A stretch of DNA of 64,000 nucleotides from Anaerotruncus rubiinfantis. Its GTDB lineage: Bacteria > Bacillota > Clostridia > Oscillospirales > Ruminococcaceae. The stretch spans positions 820,614 to 884,613 of the forward strand of contig NZ_FKLA01000009.1 of assembly GCF_900078395.1 (NCBI RefSeq). Reading direction: 5' to 3'. This document shows, in pieces, positions 16,423 to 24,651 of this stretch (position 1 is the first letter of the stretch; each line of letters opens with the position of its first letter). Made by a program: the position numbers and the translations under genes. The notes below the pieces were generated by a model. That model saw nothing but the letters and a program-made list of their open reading frames with translations. It made no database searches and was not told the origin of the DNA.

Positions 16423-17927
16423 TGCCTGTGAATTTTCTCTATCCCGAATATGAACTCGTGCGCAATCACGACAAGTGTATCACCTGCCGCGTCTGCGAAC
16501 GCCAATGCGCGAACGAAGTGACGCGCTATGACGCCGAGCTGGGCCGTATGATCAGCGACGACGCGAAATGCGTCAACTGCCACCGCTGCGTTTCGCTCTG
16601 TCCAACCCACGCGATCAAGATTGTGAAGAGCGATCACACCTTCAAACAGAACGCCAACTGGACCGGCGCGGCCATTTCGGCAATTTACCGGCAGGCGGGC
16701 ACCGGCGGTGTGCTGCTCTCTTCGATGGGAAACCCCGAGCCGTTCCCGGTCTATTGGGACAAGATACTCATCAACGCTTCCCAGGTGACGAATCCGTCGA
16801 TTGATCCCCTGCGTGAGCCGATGGAAACCAAGACCTTTCTGGGCAAGAAGCCGGACCGTATCGAACGGGATGAGAGTGGGCGGATCGTAAACAACCTCAC
16901 TCCACAGCTCGAATTGTCGGTTCCGGTCATGTTTTCGGCCATGAGCTACGGTTCGATTTCCTATAACGCGCATGAGAGTCTCGCGCGCGCGGCCTGTGAA
17001 CTTGGCACCTACTATAATACCGGCGAAGGCGGCCTGCATGAGAATTTCTACCAGTACGGCCCACACACTGTCGTGCAGGTGGCGTCCGGACGGTTTGGCG
17101 TACACCGTGACTACCTTGAGGCGGGCGCTGCCATCGAGATCAAGATGGGACAGGGCGCGAAGCCGGGCATCGGCGGGCACCTGCCGGGCGAAAAGATCGT
17201 GGGTGACATCTCCTCTACCCGGATGATCCCCGAAGGTTCCGATGCGATTTCACCCGCGCCGCACCACGACATCTATTCGATCGAGGATCTGCGCCAGCTG
17301 GTCTATTCCTTAAAGGAAGCTACCGCCTACCAAAAGCCGGTCATCGTCAAGATCGCGGCGGTGCATAACGTCGCGGCCATTGCGAGCGGCGTGGCGCGTT
17401 CGGGCGCGGACATCATCGCGATCGATGGTTTTCGCGGGGGCACCGGCGCGGCCCCGACCCGCATCCGAGACAATGTTGGCATCCCGATCGAGCTCGCGCT
17501 CGCGGCGGTCGACTCCCGTCTGCGCGAGGAGGGCATCCGCGGAAACGTCTCGGTGGTGGTGGGCGGTTCGATCCGCTCCTCCGCCGATATCGTCAAAGCG
17601 GTCGCGCTCGGTGCGGACGCGGTCTACATCGCGACCTCGGCACTGCTCGCGCTCGGGTGCCACCTCTGCCGCAGCTGCCAGGCGGGCCGCTGCAACTGGG
17701 GCATCGCAACCCAGCGTCCGGAGCTGGTCAAACGTCTGAACCCGGACATCGGCTATAAGCGCTTGGTCAATCTTGTCACCGCCTGGGATCATGAGATCAA
17801 GGAGATGATGGGCGGAATGGGCATCAATTCGATTGAGGCGCTGCGGGGCAACCGGCTGATGCTGCGCGGCATTGGACTCACCCAGAAGGAGCTTGACATC
17901 CTCGGCATCAGACACGCCGGCGAATAA
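16422..17927 (+). CDS. Glutamate synthase, ferredoxin-FMN synthase subunit (split GltB domain 2)
   Basis: 501 residues. The first 75 form a 2x[4Fe-4S] ferredoxin module (CITCRVCERQC and CVNCHRCVSLCP). The rest is the FMN-binding synthase domain: EGGLHENFYQYGPHTVVQV, then GQGAKPGIGGHLPGEKI, the DGFRGGTGAAPTR phosphate loop, and VVVGGSIRSSADIVKA. A cysteine set CHLCRSCQAGRCNWGIATQ matches the 3Fe-4S site of glutamate synthase. It reduces 2-iminoglutarate formed from 2-oxoglutarate and ammonia. Translationally coupled to the amidotransferase gene. About 200 bases without a gene follow before the ferredoxin. Confidence 0.92.
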   Translation: MPVNFLYPEYELVRNHDKCITCRVCERQCANEVTRYDAELGRMISDDAKCVNCHRCVSLCPTHAIKIVKSDHTFKQNANWTGAAISAIYRQAGTGGVLLSSMGNPEPFPVYWDKILINASQVTNPSIDPLREPMETKTFLGKKPDRIERDESGRIVNNLTPQLELSVPVMFSAMSYGSISYNAHESLARAACELGTYYNTGEGGLHENFYQYGPHTVVQVASGRFGVHRDYLEAGAAIEIKMGQGAKPGIGGHLPGEKIVGDISSTRMIPEGSDAISPAPHHDIYSIEDLRQLVYSLKEATAYQKPVIVKIAAVHNVAAIASGVARSGADIIAIDGFRGGTGAAPTRIRDNVGIPIELALAAVDSRLREEGIRGNVSVVVGGSIRSSADIVKAVALGADAVYIATSALLALGCHLCRSCQAGRCNWGIATQRPELVKRLNPDIGYKRLVNLVTAWDHEIKEMMGGMGINSIEALRGNRLMLRGIGLTQKELDILGIRHAGE

Positions 17928-18060
17928 GCGCGTCTATGAAAGTTTCGAAAGCCTTCTCAAAGGCTGCGGGGCTCCGGAACGGAGCCCTGGTTGCACGACG
18001 TGGCGCGCGGAAGCCTTCTTGGGCCCGCAGGCCCCACTTTAAACACATTTTTTCTTTGGT

Positions 18061-18093
18061 TCTTTCTTTTTTGCGGGAGAAAAAAGAAAGAAA
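18061..18093. repeat. 13-bp T/A-rich inverted repeat inside the glt operon
   Basis: TTCTTTCTTTTTT (18061-18073) and AAAAAAGAAAGAA (18081-18093) are perfect complements around GCGGGAG. Upstream in the same gap is a GGGCTCC-GGAAC-GGAGCCC hairpin near 17970. The 17928-18129 gap has no gene and differs in composition from the coding DNA around it. Confidence 0.6.
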
Positions 18094-18129
18094 ATGGATT
18101 GAGAAAACCGAGGGGATAGGAGCTGGGTT

Positions 18130-18573
18130 ATGAAACGGATCTATGTCAACGAAAAGTGGTGCCTCGGGTGCCATCTGTGCGAATACTACTGCGCGTTCGC
18201 CAACTCCGGGCAGGACGATATGGTGAAGGCGCTCAAGGATATCACGATCAACCCGCGCATCCAGATCGAACAGCGTGGGAACATCAGCTTCGCGGTTTCC
18301 TGCCGCCACTGCGACGAACCGCTCTGCGTCAAGGGCTGTATCACCGGCGCGCTCACCATTGAGGGCGGAGTCATCACCATCGGGCAGGAAAAATGCGTGG
18401 GCTGTTACACCTGCATCATGTCCTGCCCGTATGGCGCCATTATGCCGTCAAGCGACCACCGCGCGATCCAGAAATGCGAGCTCTGCACCAAAAACAATGC
18501 GGGAGAGCCTGCCTGCGTCAAGGGATGCCCAAACAAGGCGATTGTGTATGAAGAGAGGGGCGCGCGTGGATGA
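18130..18573 (+). CDS. 4Fe-4S ferredoxin subunit (DmsB/HycB-like) of glutamate synthase
   Basis: 147 residues with four cysteine groups: CLGCHLCEYYC, CRHCDEPLCVKGC, CVGCYTCIMSCPYG and CELCTKNNAGEPACVKGCP. This is the arrangement of electron-transfer beta subunits of molybdopterin oxidoreductases and hydrogenases, holding up to four [4Fe-4S] clusters. In this operon it probably carries electrons between the flavoprotein encoded next and the synthase subunit. ATG 18130 follows GGATAGGAG. It overlaps the next gene by four bases (ATGA). Confidence 0.9.
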   Translation: MKRIYVNEKWCLGCHLCEYYCAFANSGQDDMVKALKDITINPRIQIEQRGNISFAVSCRHCDEPLCVKGCITGALTIEGGVITIGQEKCVGCYTCIMSCPYGAIMPSSDHRAIQKCELCTKNNAGEPACVKGCPNKAIVYEERGARG

Positions 18574-19799
18574 AATATGTCATCATCGGAAATTCGGCGG
18601 CGGCCGTCGGCGCGGTCGAAGCGATCCGTACCCGAGACCAGGACGGCCTGATCACAGTGGTCGCGAAGGAGCCGCACCACGTCTATTCCCGGCCGCTCAT
18701 CTCCTACCTGCTGCGAGGGGAAACCGACGGGGAGCGGATGAAATACCGCCCGGACGACTTCTATATAAAAAACGGCGTGCAGGCCCTTCTTGGCGAGTCC
18801 GCCTGCGCCATCGACCCGGATAAAAAGGAGGTGGCGCTCAAAAGCGGTGGGAAACTTCTTTATGATAAGCTCCTTGTTGCCGCTGGTTCGCAGCCGTTTG
18901 TGCCGCCGGTGCAGGGCGCGGCAAAGGTGAAACGGAAATTTACCTTCCTGTCGCTTGACGACGCGCGCGCCTTACATCAGGCGCTGTTCCCCGAGGCGCG
19001 GGTGCTGATTCTGGGCGCAGGGCTCATAGGCCTCAAGTGTGCCGAGGGTATTGCGGACAAGGCTGCTTCAGTCACAGTGGTTGACCTGGCCGACCGGGTA
19101 CTGCCGTCGATCCTCGACGAACGCGGTTCCGAGATCATGCGCCGCCACATCGAGGCACAGAATGTGGATTTTCGTCTTTCGGACAGCATCGCTTCGCTCA
19201 CCGGGGACACCGCGCTTTTAAAAAGCGGGGAGGTGATCCCGTTCGACATTCTCGTATTCGCGGTGGGCGTGCGCCCGAACACTGATTTGGTGCGCGCAGC
19301 GGGCGGCGCGGTGAACCGCGGTGTCGTCACCGACACCCGCTGCTGCACCACTCTGCCGGACGTCTACGCGGCAGGCGACTGCGCCGAAAGCCACGACATC
19401 ACCACCGGCATAGACCGGGTGCTGGCGCTTTGGCCAAATGCCTACATGCAGGGCGAATGCGCGGGACTCAATATGGCGGGCGGCGACAGGATATTCGACC
19501 GCGCCATGCCGATGAACGCGATTGGCTTCTTCGGCCTGCATATCATCACGGCGGGCAGTTGCGAAGGCGAAAGCTGTGTTTTCGAGCAGGACGGAAGTTA
19601 CAAACGGCTGGTCATCCGGGACGGAAAGCTGGTGGGCTATATCCTGATCGGCGCGGTGGAGCGCGCGGGTATCTACACCGCGCTTATCCGCGATCGCACG
19701 CCGCTCAACTCGATCGATTTTGAGCTGATTAAGGAAAAACCGCAGCTGATGGCCTTTTCGAAAATGGACCGCCTGCGCAAACTGGGGGGACTGGATTGA
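18570..19799 (+). CDS. NAD(P)/FAD-dependent oxidoreductase (NirB/rubredoxin-reductase-like)
   Basis: 409 residues. An N-terminal FAD dinucleotide fold (MKYVIIGNSAAAVGAVEAIR), YSRPLISYLL near the flavin, a second NAD(P) fold (RVLILGAGLIGLKCAEG), and the terminal FAD motif LPDVYAAGDCAE. Family members oxidise NAD(P)H and reduce small iron-sulfur proteins. The operon position, coupled to a multi-cluster ferredoxin and followed by the third glutamate synthase piece, suggests it replaces the usual GltD as electron entry. It lacks the long Fe-S N-terminal domain of GltD. Overlaps both neighbours. Confidence 0.88.
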   Translation: MKYVIIGNSAAAVGAVEAIRTRDQDGLITVVAKEPHHVYSRPLISYLLRGETDGERMKYRPDDFYIKNGVQALLGESACAIDPDKKEVALKSGGKLLYDKLLVAAGSQPFVPPVQGAAKVKRKFTFLSLDDARALHQALFPEARVLILGAGLIGLKCAEGIADKAASVTVVDLADRVLPSILDERGSEIMRRHIEAQNVDFRLSDSIASLTGDTALLKSGEVIPFDILVFAVGVRPNTDLVRAAGGAVNRGVVTDTRCCTTLPDVYAAGDCAESHDITTGIDRVLALWPNAYMQGECAGLNMAGGDRIFDRAMPMNAIGFFGLHIITAGSCEGESCVFEQDGSYKRLVIRDGKLVGYILIGAVERAGIYTALIRDRTPLNSIDFELIKEKPQLMAFSKMDRLRKLGGLD

Positions 19800-20524
19800 T
19801 GAAAATCACGGTTGGAAATATGAACTTTCAGGAGCTGAACGAAAAAATCCGAGCAAGCGCCGACCGGCAGATCCGGCTTGAAAACTGTATTGGGCAGCGG
19901 TATATTGCAAGCGGGCTTGCAGATCGGGAAATATACATCACCGGCGTGCCGGGCAATGCCCTGGGTGCGTATCTCAGCGGCGGATCGATCACGACCGCTG
20001 GAAACGCACAGGACGCGGCCGGCGACACAATGAACGGCGGCGAGATCGTCATCCATGGTTCTTGCGGCGACGGTAGCGGTTATGGAATGCGCGGCGGCAG
20101 AATCTATATCCATGGCAATGTTGGTTACCGGGCGGGCATCCATATGAAGGCCTATCGGGAAAAGCTGCCGGTCATGGTGATCGGCGGGGTAGCGGGAAGC
20201 TTTTTGGGGGAATATCAAGCAGGCGGACTGATTGTTGTGCTGGGGCTTGGGAGAAGCGCGGATACGCCGATTACCGGTTATTTCTGCGGCACCGGGATGC
20301 ACGGCGGAAAGATCTTTCTGCGGTGCGCCGCCCCGCCGGCCAGCCTGCCTGATCGGATTCTTGTGCGGGAAGCGGCCGCCCAGGATCTTGCGGAAATTGA
20401 ACCATACGTCACCGAATTCTGCAAAAAATTTGGTGAGGACCGCGCGGAGATTTTGGACAGCCGGTTTTATGTCCTGACCCCGGACAGCAAGAATCCATAT
20501 AAACAGCTTTATACCTATAATTAA
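19799..20524 (+). CDS. Glutamate synthase, GXGXG structural subunit (split GltB domain 3)
   Basis: 241 residues forming the beta-helical GXGXG domain that ends normal GltB: repeated turns such as GNALGAYLSGGSI, MNGGEIVIHGSCGDGSGYGM and RGGRIYIHGNVGYRAGIHM. The domain packs against the synthase domain and holds the ammonia tunnel; it has no catalytic residues. ATG 19799 overlaps the preceding stop (TGATG). The C-terminal 50 residues are helical and less conserved. With the two upstream pieces it reconstitutes a complete glutamate synthase large subunit. Confidence 0.88.
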   Translation: MKITVGNMNFQELNEKIRASADRQIRLENCIGQRYIASGLADREIYITGVPGNALGAYLSGGSITTAGNAQDAAGDTMNGGEIVIHGSCGDGSGYGMRGGRIYIHGNVGYRAGIHMKAYREKLPVMVIGGVAGSFLGEYQAGGLIVVLGLGRSADTPITGYFCGTGMHGGKIFLRCAAPPASLPDRILVREAAAQDLAEIEPYVTEFCKKFGEDRAEILDSRFYVLTPDSKNPYKQLYTYN

Positions 20525-20596
20525 ACGTGGTACAATAAAATTGCAGGAAACCGATTACAGAAAGAAAGCGGCGTATGGTTTGGAAGGGGTTTGGTT

Positions 20597-21916
20597 ATGG
20601 ATTATACAATGAACGAAGTGCTGCGGTTTGTTGAAGAAAATGATGTAAAGTTTGTGCGTCTGGCCTTCTGCGATATCTTTGGCACGCTTAAAAATATTTC
20701 GATCATGGCGAACGAATTGGAGCGCGCATTCCAGCAGGGAATCGGTTTCGACGCTTCGGCAGTCGAAGGGTTCATGAACGTGGAGGAAAGCGATCTGCTC
20801 CTCTTCCCGGATCCGGGCACATTGGCAGTGCTGCCATGGCGGCCCGCGCAGGGGCGGGTTGTGCGGTTTTACTGTGACATCCGGCATCCGGACGGCCGTC
20901 CGTTCGCAGGGGATGGCCGGAGTATCCTCAAAAACGCGGTGGCAAAAGCCGCCGCGGCCGGATATGAGGTGCGTGTCGGCGCGGAATGTGAATTCTATCT
21001 GTTCCAGATGGATGAACACGGCGAACCCACCAACATCCCGCACGATCAGGGCGGCTATCTCGATATTGCGCCGCTTGACCGCGGGGAGAATGTCCGGCGG
21101 GAAATCTGCCTGACGCTGGAGGAGATGGGGATCTATCCGGAAAGTTCCCACCATGAGCAGGGACCGGGCCAGAATGAGATCGATTTCCGCTATTCGGACG
21201 CGCTCTCCTGCGCGGACAATTTCATCACCTTCAAATCGGTGGTGCGCACCATCGCCGCGCGCGACGGGCTGTTCGCGTCGTTCATGCCCAAGCCGTTCCC
21301 GGACAAGAGCGGAAGCGGCATGCACATCAACCTGTCGCTTTTTAAAGATGGGATCAACCTGTTCACCAACCGGGGGAATTTCCACAGCCCGGTCGCACAT
21401 AGCTTTATTGCGGGCGTGATGCGCCGCATTCCGGAGATCACCCTGTTTCTCAATCCGACGGCCAACTCCTACCGCCGGCTCGGCGCCTTTGAGGCGCCCG
21501 CCTATGTGAGCTGGTCGCGGGAGAACCGCTCCCAACTCATCCGTATCCCGGCGGCGGACGGGGAATACGCCCGGTTCGAACTGCGTTCGCCCGATCCGCA
21601 GTGTAACCCGTACCATGCGTTCGCGCTGCTGATGGAAGCGGGTTTGGAGGGCGTGCGGGAAGGCCTGCCGCTGCCTGAACCGTTGAATCTGAACCTGTAT
21701 GCCGCGCCCGCCGCGCTGCTTGCGCAATGTGAAAAGTTGCCGGGTGATCTGGGGGAAGCGGTGGAAAAAGCGGCGTCCAGCGCTTTCGTGTCACGGGCGC
21801 TGCCTCAGGAGACGGTGGAGAAACTGGTCTGTGTGCGGAAGAAGGAATGGCGGGACTGTCAGGCCGCTGCCGACCGGGATGGTTTCGAGTGGAGGCATTC
21901 GTTTGACCGGCTGTAA
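20597..21916 (+). CDS. glnA: Glutamine synthetase type I
   Basis: 439 residues, GSI length (alpha-like, without the adenylylation-loop insertion). Motifs: VKFVRLAFCDIFGTLKN, then GAECEFYLFQ with metal-binding glutamates, EQGPGQNEIDF, GSGMHINLSLF and NPTANSYRRLGAFEAP for ATP and substrate. It makes glutamine from glutamate and ammonia. I start it at ATG 20597, which GGAAGGGG precedes by 7 bases; a TTG two codons earlier is also in frame. It follows the glt genes by 72 bases and precedes the ANTAR gene by 35, so it is probably co-transcribed. A small GS with no GlnR gene beside it suggests control through the ANTAR protein. Confidence 0.92.
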   Translation: MDYTMNEVLRFVEENDVKFVRLAFCDIFGTLKNISIMANELERAFQQGIGFDASAVEGFMNVEESDLLLFPDPGTLAVLPWRPAQGRVVRFYCDIRHPDGRPFAGDGRSILKNAVAKAAAAGYEVRVGAECEFYLFQMDEHGEPTNIPHDQGGYLDIAPLDRGENVRREICLTLEEMGIYPESSHHEQGPGQNEIDFRYSDALSCADNFITFKSVVRTIAARDGLFASFMPKPFPDKSGSGMHINLSLFKDGINLFTNRGNFHSPVAHSFIAGVMRRIPEITLFLNPTANSYRRLGAFEAPAYVSWSRENRSQLIRIPAADGEYARFELRSPDPQCNPYHAFALLMEAGLEGVREGLPLPEPLNLNLYAAPAALLAQCEKLPGDLGEAVEKAASSAFVSRALPQETVEKLVCVRKKEWRDCQAAADRDGFEWRHSFDRL

Positions 21917-21951
21917 AATAGGGGCGGATTGCTCTTTGGAGGGGTGACGGC

Positions 21952-22521
21952 ATGGAAAGCGTTTTTATCGTATCCAGTTCCCAGCAGGCGGCCGATCTGC
22001 TCAGCGGCCTGCTGGGGACAGCGGGATACCGCCAGACAGCTTATGCAAAGTCCGGCGCTGAAGCGCGCCGGATGCTGATCGATAACGATTTTGGCCTCAT
22101 CCTGGTAAATACGCCGCTGACGGATGAATTCGGGCATGAACTGGCCATTTCGGTTTCTCAGATGACCACGGCGGGGGTCATGCTGCTTGTGAAAAACGAA
22201 AATGCGGACGAAGTATCAGCCAGGGTGGAGGATTATGGTGTGCTGGTCGTGGCAAAACCGGTCATCCGGCCGCTCTTCTTTCAGGCGCTCAAGCTGGTGA
22301 GCGCGGCGCGCAACCGGATCGTGGGTCTGCAGAGCGAAAACGTCAGACTGCAGAGCAAGATTGAAGAGATCCGCTTGGTCGACCGCGCGAAGTGCGCGCT
22401 CATCCAATACCTCAATATGACCGAACCGCAGGCTCACCGATACATCGAAAAGCAGGCAATGGATATGCGCACCACCCGCCGCGAAATCGCGCAGAACATT
22501 TTAAAAACCTACGAGGTGTAA
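21952..22521 (+). CDS. ANTAR-domain RNA-binding response regulator (NasT-like)
   Basis: 189 residues. An N-terminal receiver-like domain (about 1-115) keeps the alpha/beta fold but has IDNDFGLILVNTPL where receivers carry the phosphorylated Asp, so it is probably a degenerate receiver. A coiled-coil of about 25 residues leads to an ANTAR domain at about 130-185 (AKCALIQYLNMTEPQAHRYIEKQAMD...REIAQNIL). ANTAR proteins bind paired hexaloop hairpins in leader RNAs and prevent termination of nitrogen genes. Being last in the glt-glnA unit suggests it acts on the glt leader or on glnN/amt. GGAGGGGTG precedes ATG 21952. Confidence 0.9.
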   Translation: MESVFIVSSSQQAADLLSGLLGTAGYRQTAYAKSGAEARRMLIDNDFGLILVNTPLTDEFGHELAISVSQMTTAGVMLLVKNENADEVSARVEDYGVLVVAKPVIRPLFFQALKLVSAARNRIVGLQSENVRLQSKIEEIRLVDRAKCALIQYLNMTEPQAHRYIEKQAMDMRTTRREIAQNILKTYEV

Positions 22522-22530
22522 AAGAACAAT

Positions 22531-22564
22531 ATAAGGGGCGCCGGCTAAAGCCGGCGCCCCTTAT
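22531..22564. terminator. Bidirectional terminator after the ANTAR gene
   Basis: ATAAGGGGCGCCGGC, TAAA loop, GCCGGCGCCCCTTAT: a perfect 15-bp stem 10 bases past the ANTAR stop and 14 bases from the convergent peptidase stop. Confidence 0.75.
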
Positions 22565-22577
22565 ACATTGCGAAAAA

Positions 22578-23744
22578 TCAGAATATCATGTCTTTTGCAA
22601 GCTGGAACAGCACCTGCTGGACTTCAAGGATCGGCTCGCAGTCAACAAATTCATTTGGCTTGTGGCAGACCCCCAGGTCGCCCGGTCCGAAGGACATCGT
22701 ATTCGGATTCGAGAGCGAACCCGCGATGACCGCGGCGTCGGTATAGCAGGAGAAGAAATTGATGACCGGCTCCTCACCCAGCACCTTCCGATAAGCATCT
22801 ATGGCCGCGTTGTAGAGTTTTGCATCCGGATCGCGCTCGATCGGGGGCCGCTGAGCAATGATGTCATAAGTGACTTTTACGCCCTTGACAACCGCCTCGG
22901 CGTCCGCGATCGCCTCATCGAGGATGCGGATGGCATCCTGTGGGGTGGTCGGCGGGGAGAGACGCACATCAATGCACAGATCTACCTGATCGGAAACGAC
23001 GTTCGTGTTGATGCCGCCCGCTATGGTGCCGAACGCAACCGTGGAATCACCCAGCTCCGGATGGCTCGGGAACCGTTCGATTCGCTCGCGGAATCCGTGG
23101 ATCACTTCGCCCATTGCCGCGATGGCATCGATTCCCTGCCACGGGGTGGAAGCGTGAGCGGCGCGGCCCTGCGCGTGGATTTTAAACCAGATCTTGCCCT
23201 TGTGGGCGACAATAATTTCCTTTTTGGTGGGTTCCTGGTCGGCGACCCAGCTGTCCGCCCGGACCCATCCGCTGGTCATCGACTGTTCCGCGCCGGTCAT
23301 GACGTTGCCCTCCTCGTCGAACGAGGCAATGAACACAAAGGAGTGCTTCGGCTTTTTACCCATCTCGGCGAGCGATTTGAGGGTCATCATGGCGCAGGCC
23401 ATGCCCGATTTCATGTCGCATGCACCGCGGCCGTAAATTTTCCCGTCGATGATCTGGGCGGCGTAGGGATCACAGTTCCAGCCTTCGCCCTCGGGGACGA
23501 CATCCATGTGCGAGATGTAGACGAGATTCGGATGCTCGATTTCACCCGGGAGATGGGCGATGACGTTGAATCGCTTGGGATCCGCCGGATACGGATCGCG
23601 AAAGACTTCCACACCCGGCAGTTTGGAGCACCAATCGTAGATGAAATTTCCAACTTCGGTTTCATAAACGCCAGGGTTTGTGCTCTTGTGGCGCACCAGC
23701 TGTTGGGTCAGCTGGATGACCTCATAGTCCGCGTAATTTTTCAT
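22578..23744 (-). CDS. M20 family metallopeptidase / amidohydrolase
   Basis: 388 residues with the dinuclear zinc signature of M20 enzymes: YISHMDVVPEGEGWNCDPY (His, Asp), IYGRGACDMKSGMA, the catalytic DEEGN, and HAS in the dimerisation domain. The family includes ArgE, DapE and the YgeY-type hydrolases. The lid-domain sequence and length fit the YgeY/DapE-like group, but the substrate (acylated amino acid, dipeptide or carbamoyl compound) cannot be named from sequence. It is a leftward single gene, convergent with the nitrogen operon, and has an AAGGAAGGTGTC site before ATG 23744. Confidence 0.85.
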   Translation of the reverse strand: MKNYADYEVIQLTQQLVRHKSTNPGVYETEVGNFIYDWCSKLPGVEVFRDPYPADPKRFNVIAHLPGEIEHPNLVYISHMDVVPEGEGWNCDPYAAQIIDGKIYGRGACDMKSGMACAMMTLKSLAEMGKKPKHSFVFIASFDEEGNVMTGAEQSMTSGWVRADSWVADQEPTKKEIIVAHKGKIWFKIHAQGRAAHASTPWQGIDAIAAMGEVIHGFRERIERFPSHPELGDSTVAFGTIAGGINTNVVSDQVDLCIDVRLSPPTTPQDAIRILDEAIADAEAVVKGVKVTYDIIAQRPPIERDPDAKLYNAAIDAYRKVLGEEPVINFFSCYTDAAVIAGSLSNPNTMSFGPGDLGVCHKPNEFVDCEPILEVQQVLFQLAKDMIF

Positions 23745-23916
23745 AGTCAGACACCTTCCTTACAAAAAATATCTCCGAAAATATCCACCTCTATGATACA
23801 ACTCTTTGTCTGCAAGGTCAATTTTTTCGGGTGTTTTCTACGAAAAATTGGTATATAGGACGATTGGAGTTGGTACAGATGTGCAATAGCCTGATCGGAT
23901 TTTTTGAAAGTGCGGC

Positions 23917-23959
23917 TTGACAGAAAATTTTTAAAGTGATATATTTATCTCATAAGATA
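23917..23959 (+). promoter_or_regulatory. Promoter and putative operator of the membrane protein-HTH pair
   Basis: TTGACA (23917-23922), 17 bases, TATATT (23940-23945). Immediately after, TATCT-CATA-AGATA (23946-23959) is a perfect short palindrome at the transcript start, a suitable site for the small HTH regulator encoded in the same unit. Nothing else is recognisable in 23745-23916. Confidence 0.6.
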
Positions 23960-23986
23960 CAAATAAATCACATTGGAGGAATCTGT

Positions 23987-24382
23987 ATGAAGCTTCCGCG
24001 CCTTTCCATCGTCCGTTCCAAACAGGTGGAGCTCATCTGCACCGGCACGATCGGCGCTCTGCTGCTCTACGCCGGGCTGCCGATTGAAAAACCCGCATGG
24101 ACCATGCTGTTCGTCATGCTGTTTGCGCTGCTCGCCGGACTGGGAATCGTCCTGGAGGTCCTCATTCCGAAGGAGAAATCGGACGAACGGGCCAGGAAAA
24201 ACGAAGCGCAGGCGGATGCCCTGGTATTTAACCTGGTCTATATTGCCGCTGCCGTGGTTACGCTGCTCACGCTTGGCGAGGTCAGCCTCTCAATCACCTC
24301 CACCGAAGTGATCTACTGCTTTGTGGCCATGGGGATCCTGCGCAGCGGTGTCTTTCTCTACTATGAGCGGTTCGGGGAGTAA
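23987..24382 (+). CDS. Small integral membrane protein, unknown function
   Basis: 131 residues with four predicted membrane helices (about 16-33, 38-56, 80-100, 104-122) and a short charged cytoplasmic loop EKSDERARKNEAQAD between the second and third. ATG 23987 (MKLPRLSIVRSK) follows GGAGGAATCT; the frame is open upstream but lacks a site. I do not recognise the family. It is three bases from a small Cro/CI-type regulator. Such membrane protein plus HTH pairs are common in Firmicutes, where the regulator usually controls the pair; that is inference here. Confidence 0.75.
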   Translation: MKLPRLSIVRSKQVELICTGTIGALLLYAGLPIEKPAWTMLFVMLFALLAGLGIVLEVLIPKEKSDERARKNEAQADALVFNLVYIAAAVVTLLTLGEVSLSITSTEVIYCFVAMGILRSGVFLYYERFGE

Positions 24383-24385
24383 GGC

Positions 24386-24595
24386 ATGCTGAAGACGAAG
24401 ATACGCGAACTGCGGGCACGCGCCGGGATGGAACAGGGGGAGCTTGCGCGGCTGGTACAGGTGCGCAGGGAAACGATCGGCCGGCTGGAAAAAGGACAGT
24501 ACAACCCCTCCCTCAAGCTTGCGATGGATATTGCGCGGGTGTTCGGCAAGACGGTGGAGGAGATTTTTACCTTCACCGAAGGACCGGAAAAATAA
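24386..24595 (+). CDS. Small XRE/Cro-type HTH regulator (YozG-like)
   Basis: 69 residues, almost entirely one helix-turn-helix domain: MLKTKIRELRARAGMEQGEL, ARLVQVRRETIGRLEKGQYN (recognition helix), SLKLAMDIARVFGKTVEEIF. This is the minimal HTH_3 family that binds DNA as a dimer. It starts three bases after the membrane protein's stop, so the two are co-translated. Likely target: the TATCT-CATA-AGATA palindrome at the promoter of the pair (inference). Confidence 0.88.
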   Translation: MLKTKIRELRARAGMEQGELARLVQVRRETIGRLEKGQYNPSLKLAMDIARVFGKTVEEIFTFTEGPEK

Positions 24596-24596
24596 T

Positions 24597-24628
24597 TCCC
24601 CGGCGGGACAGAAGTCCCGCCGGGGAGA
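24597..24628. terminator. Terminator between the HTH gene and rubrerythrin
   Basis: CCCCGGCGGGAC, AGAA, GTCCCGCCGGGG (24598-24625). On the minus strand AATTATTTTT follows, so it best ends the rubrerythrin transcript. Confidence 0.7.
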
Positions 24629-24651
24629 AGAGGGGGAATAGAAAGGGGATA

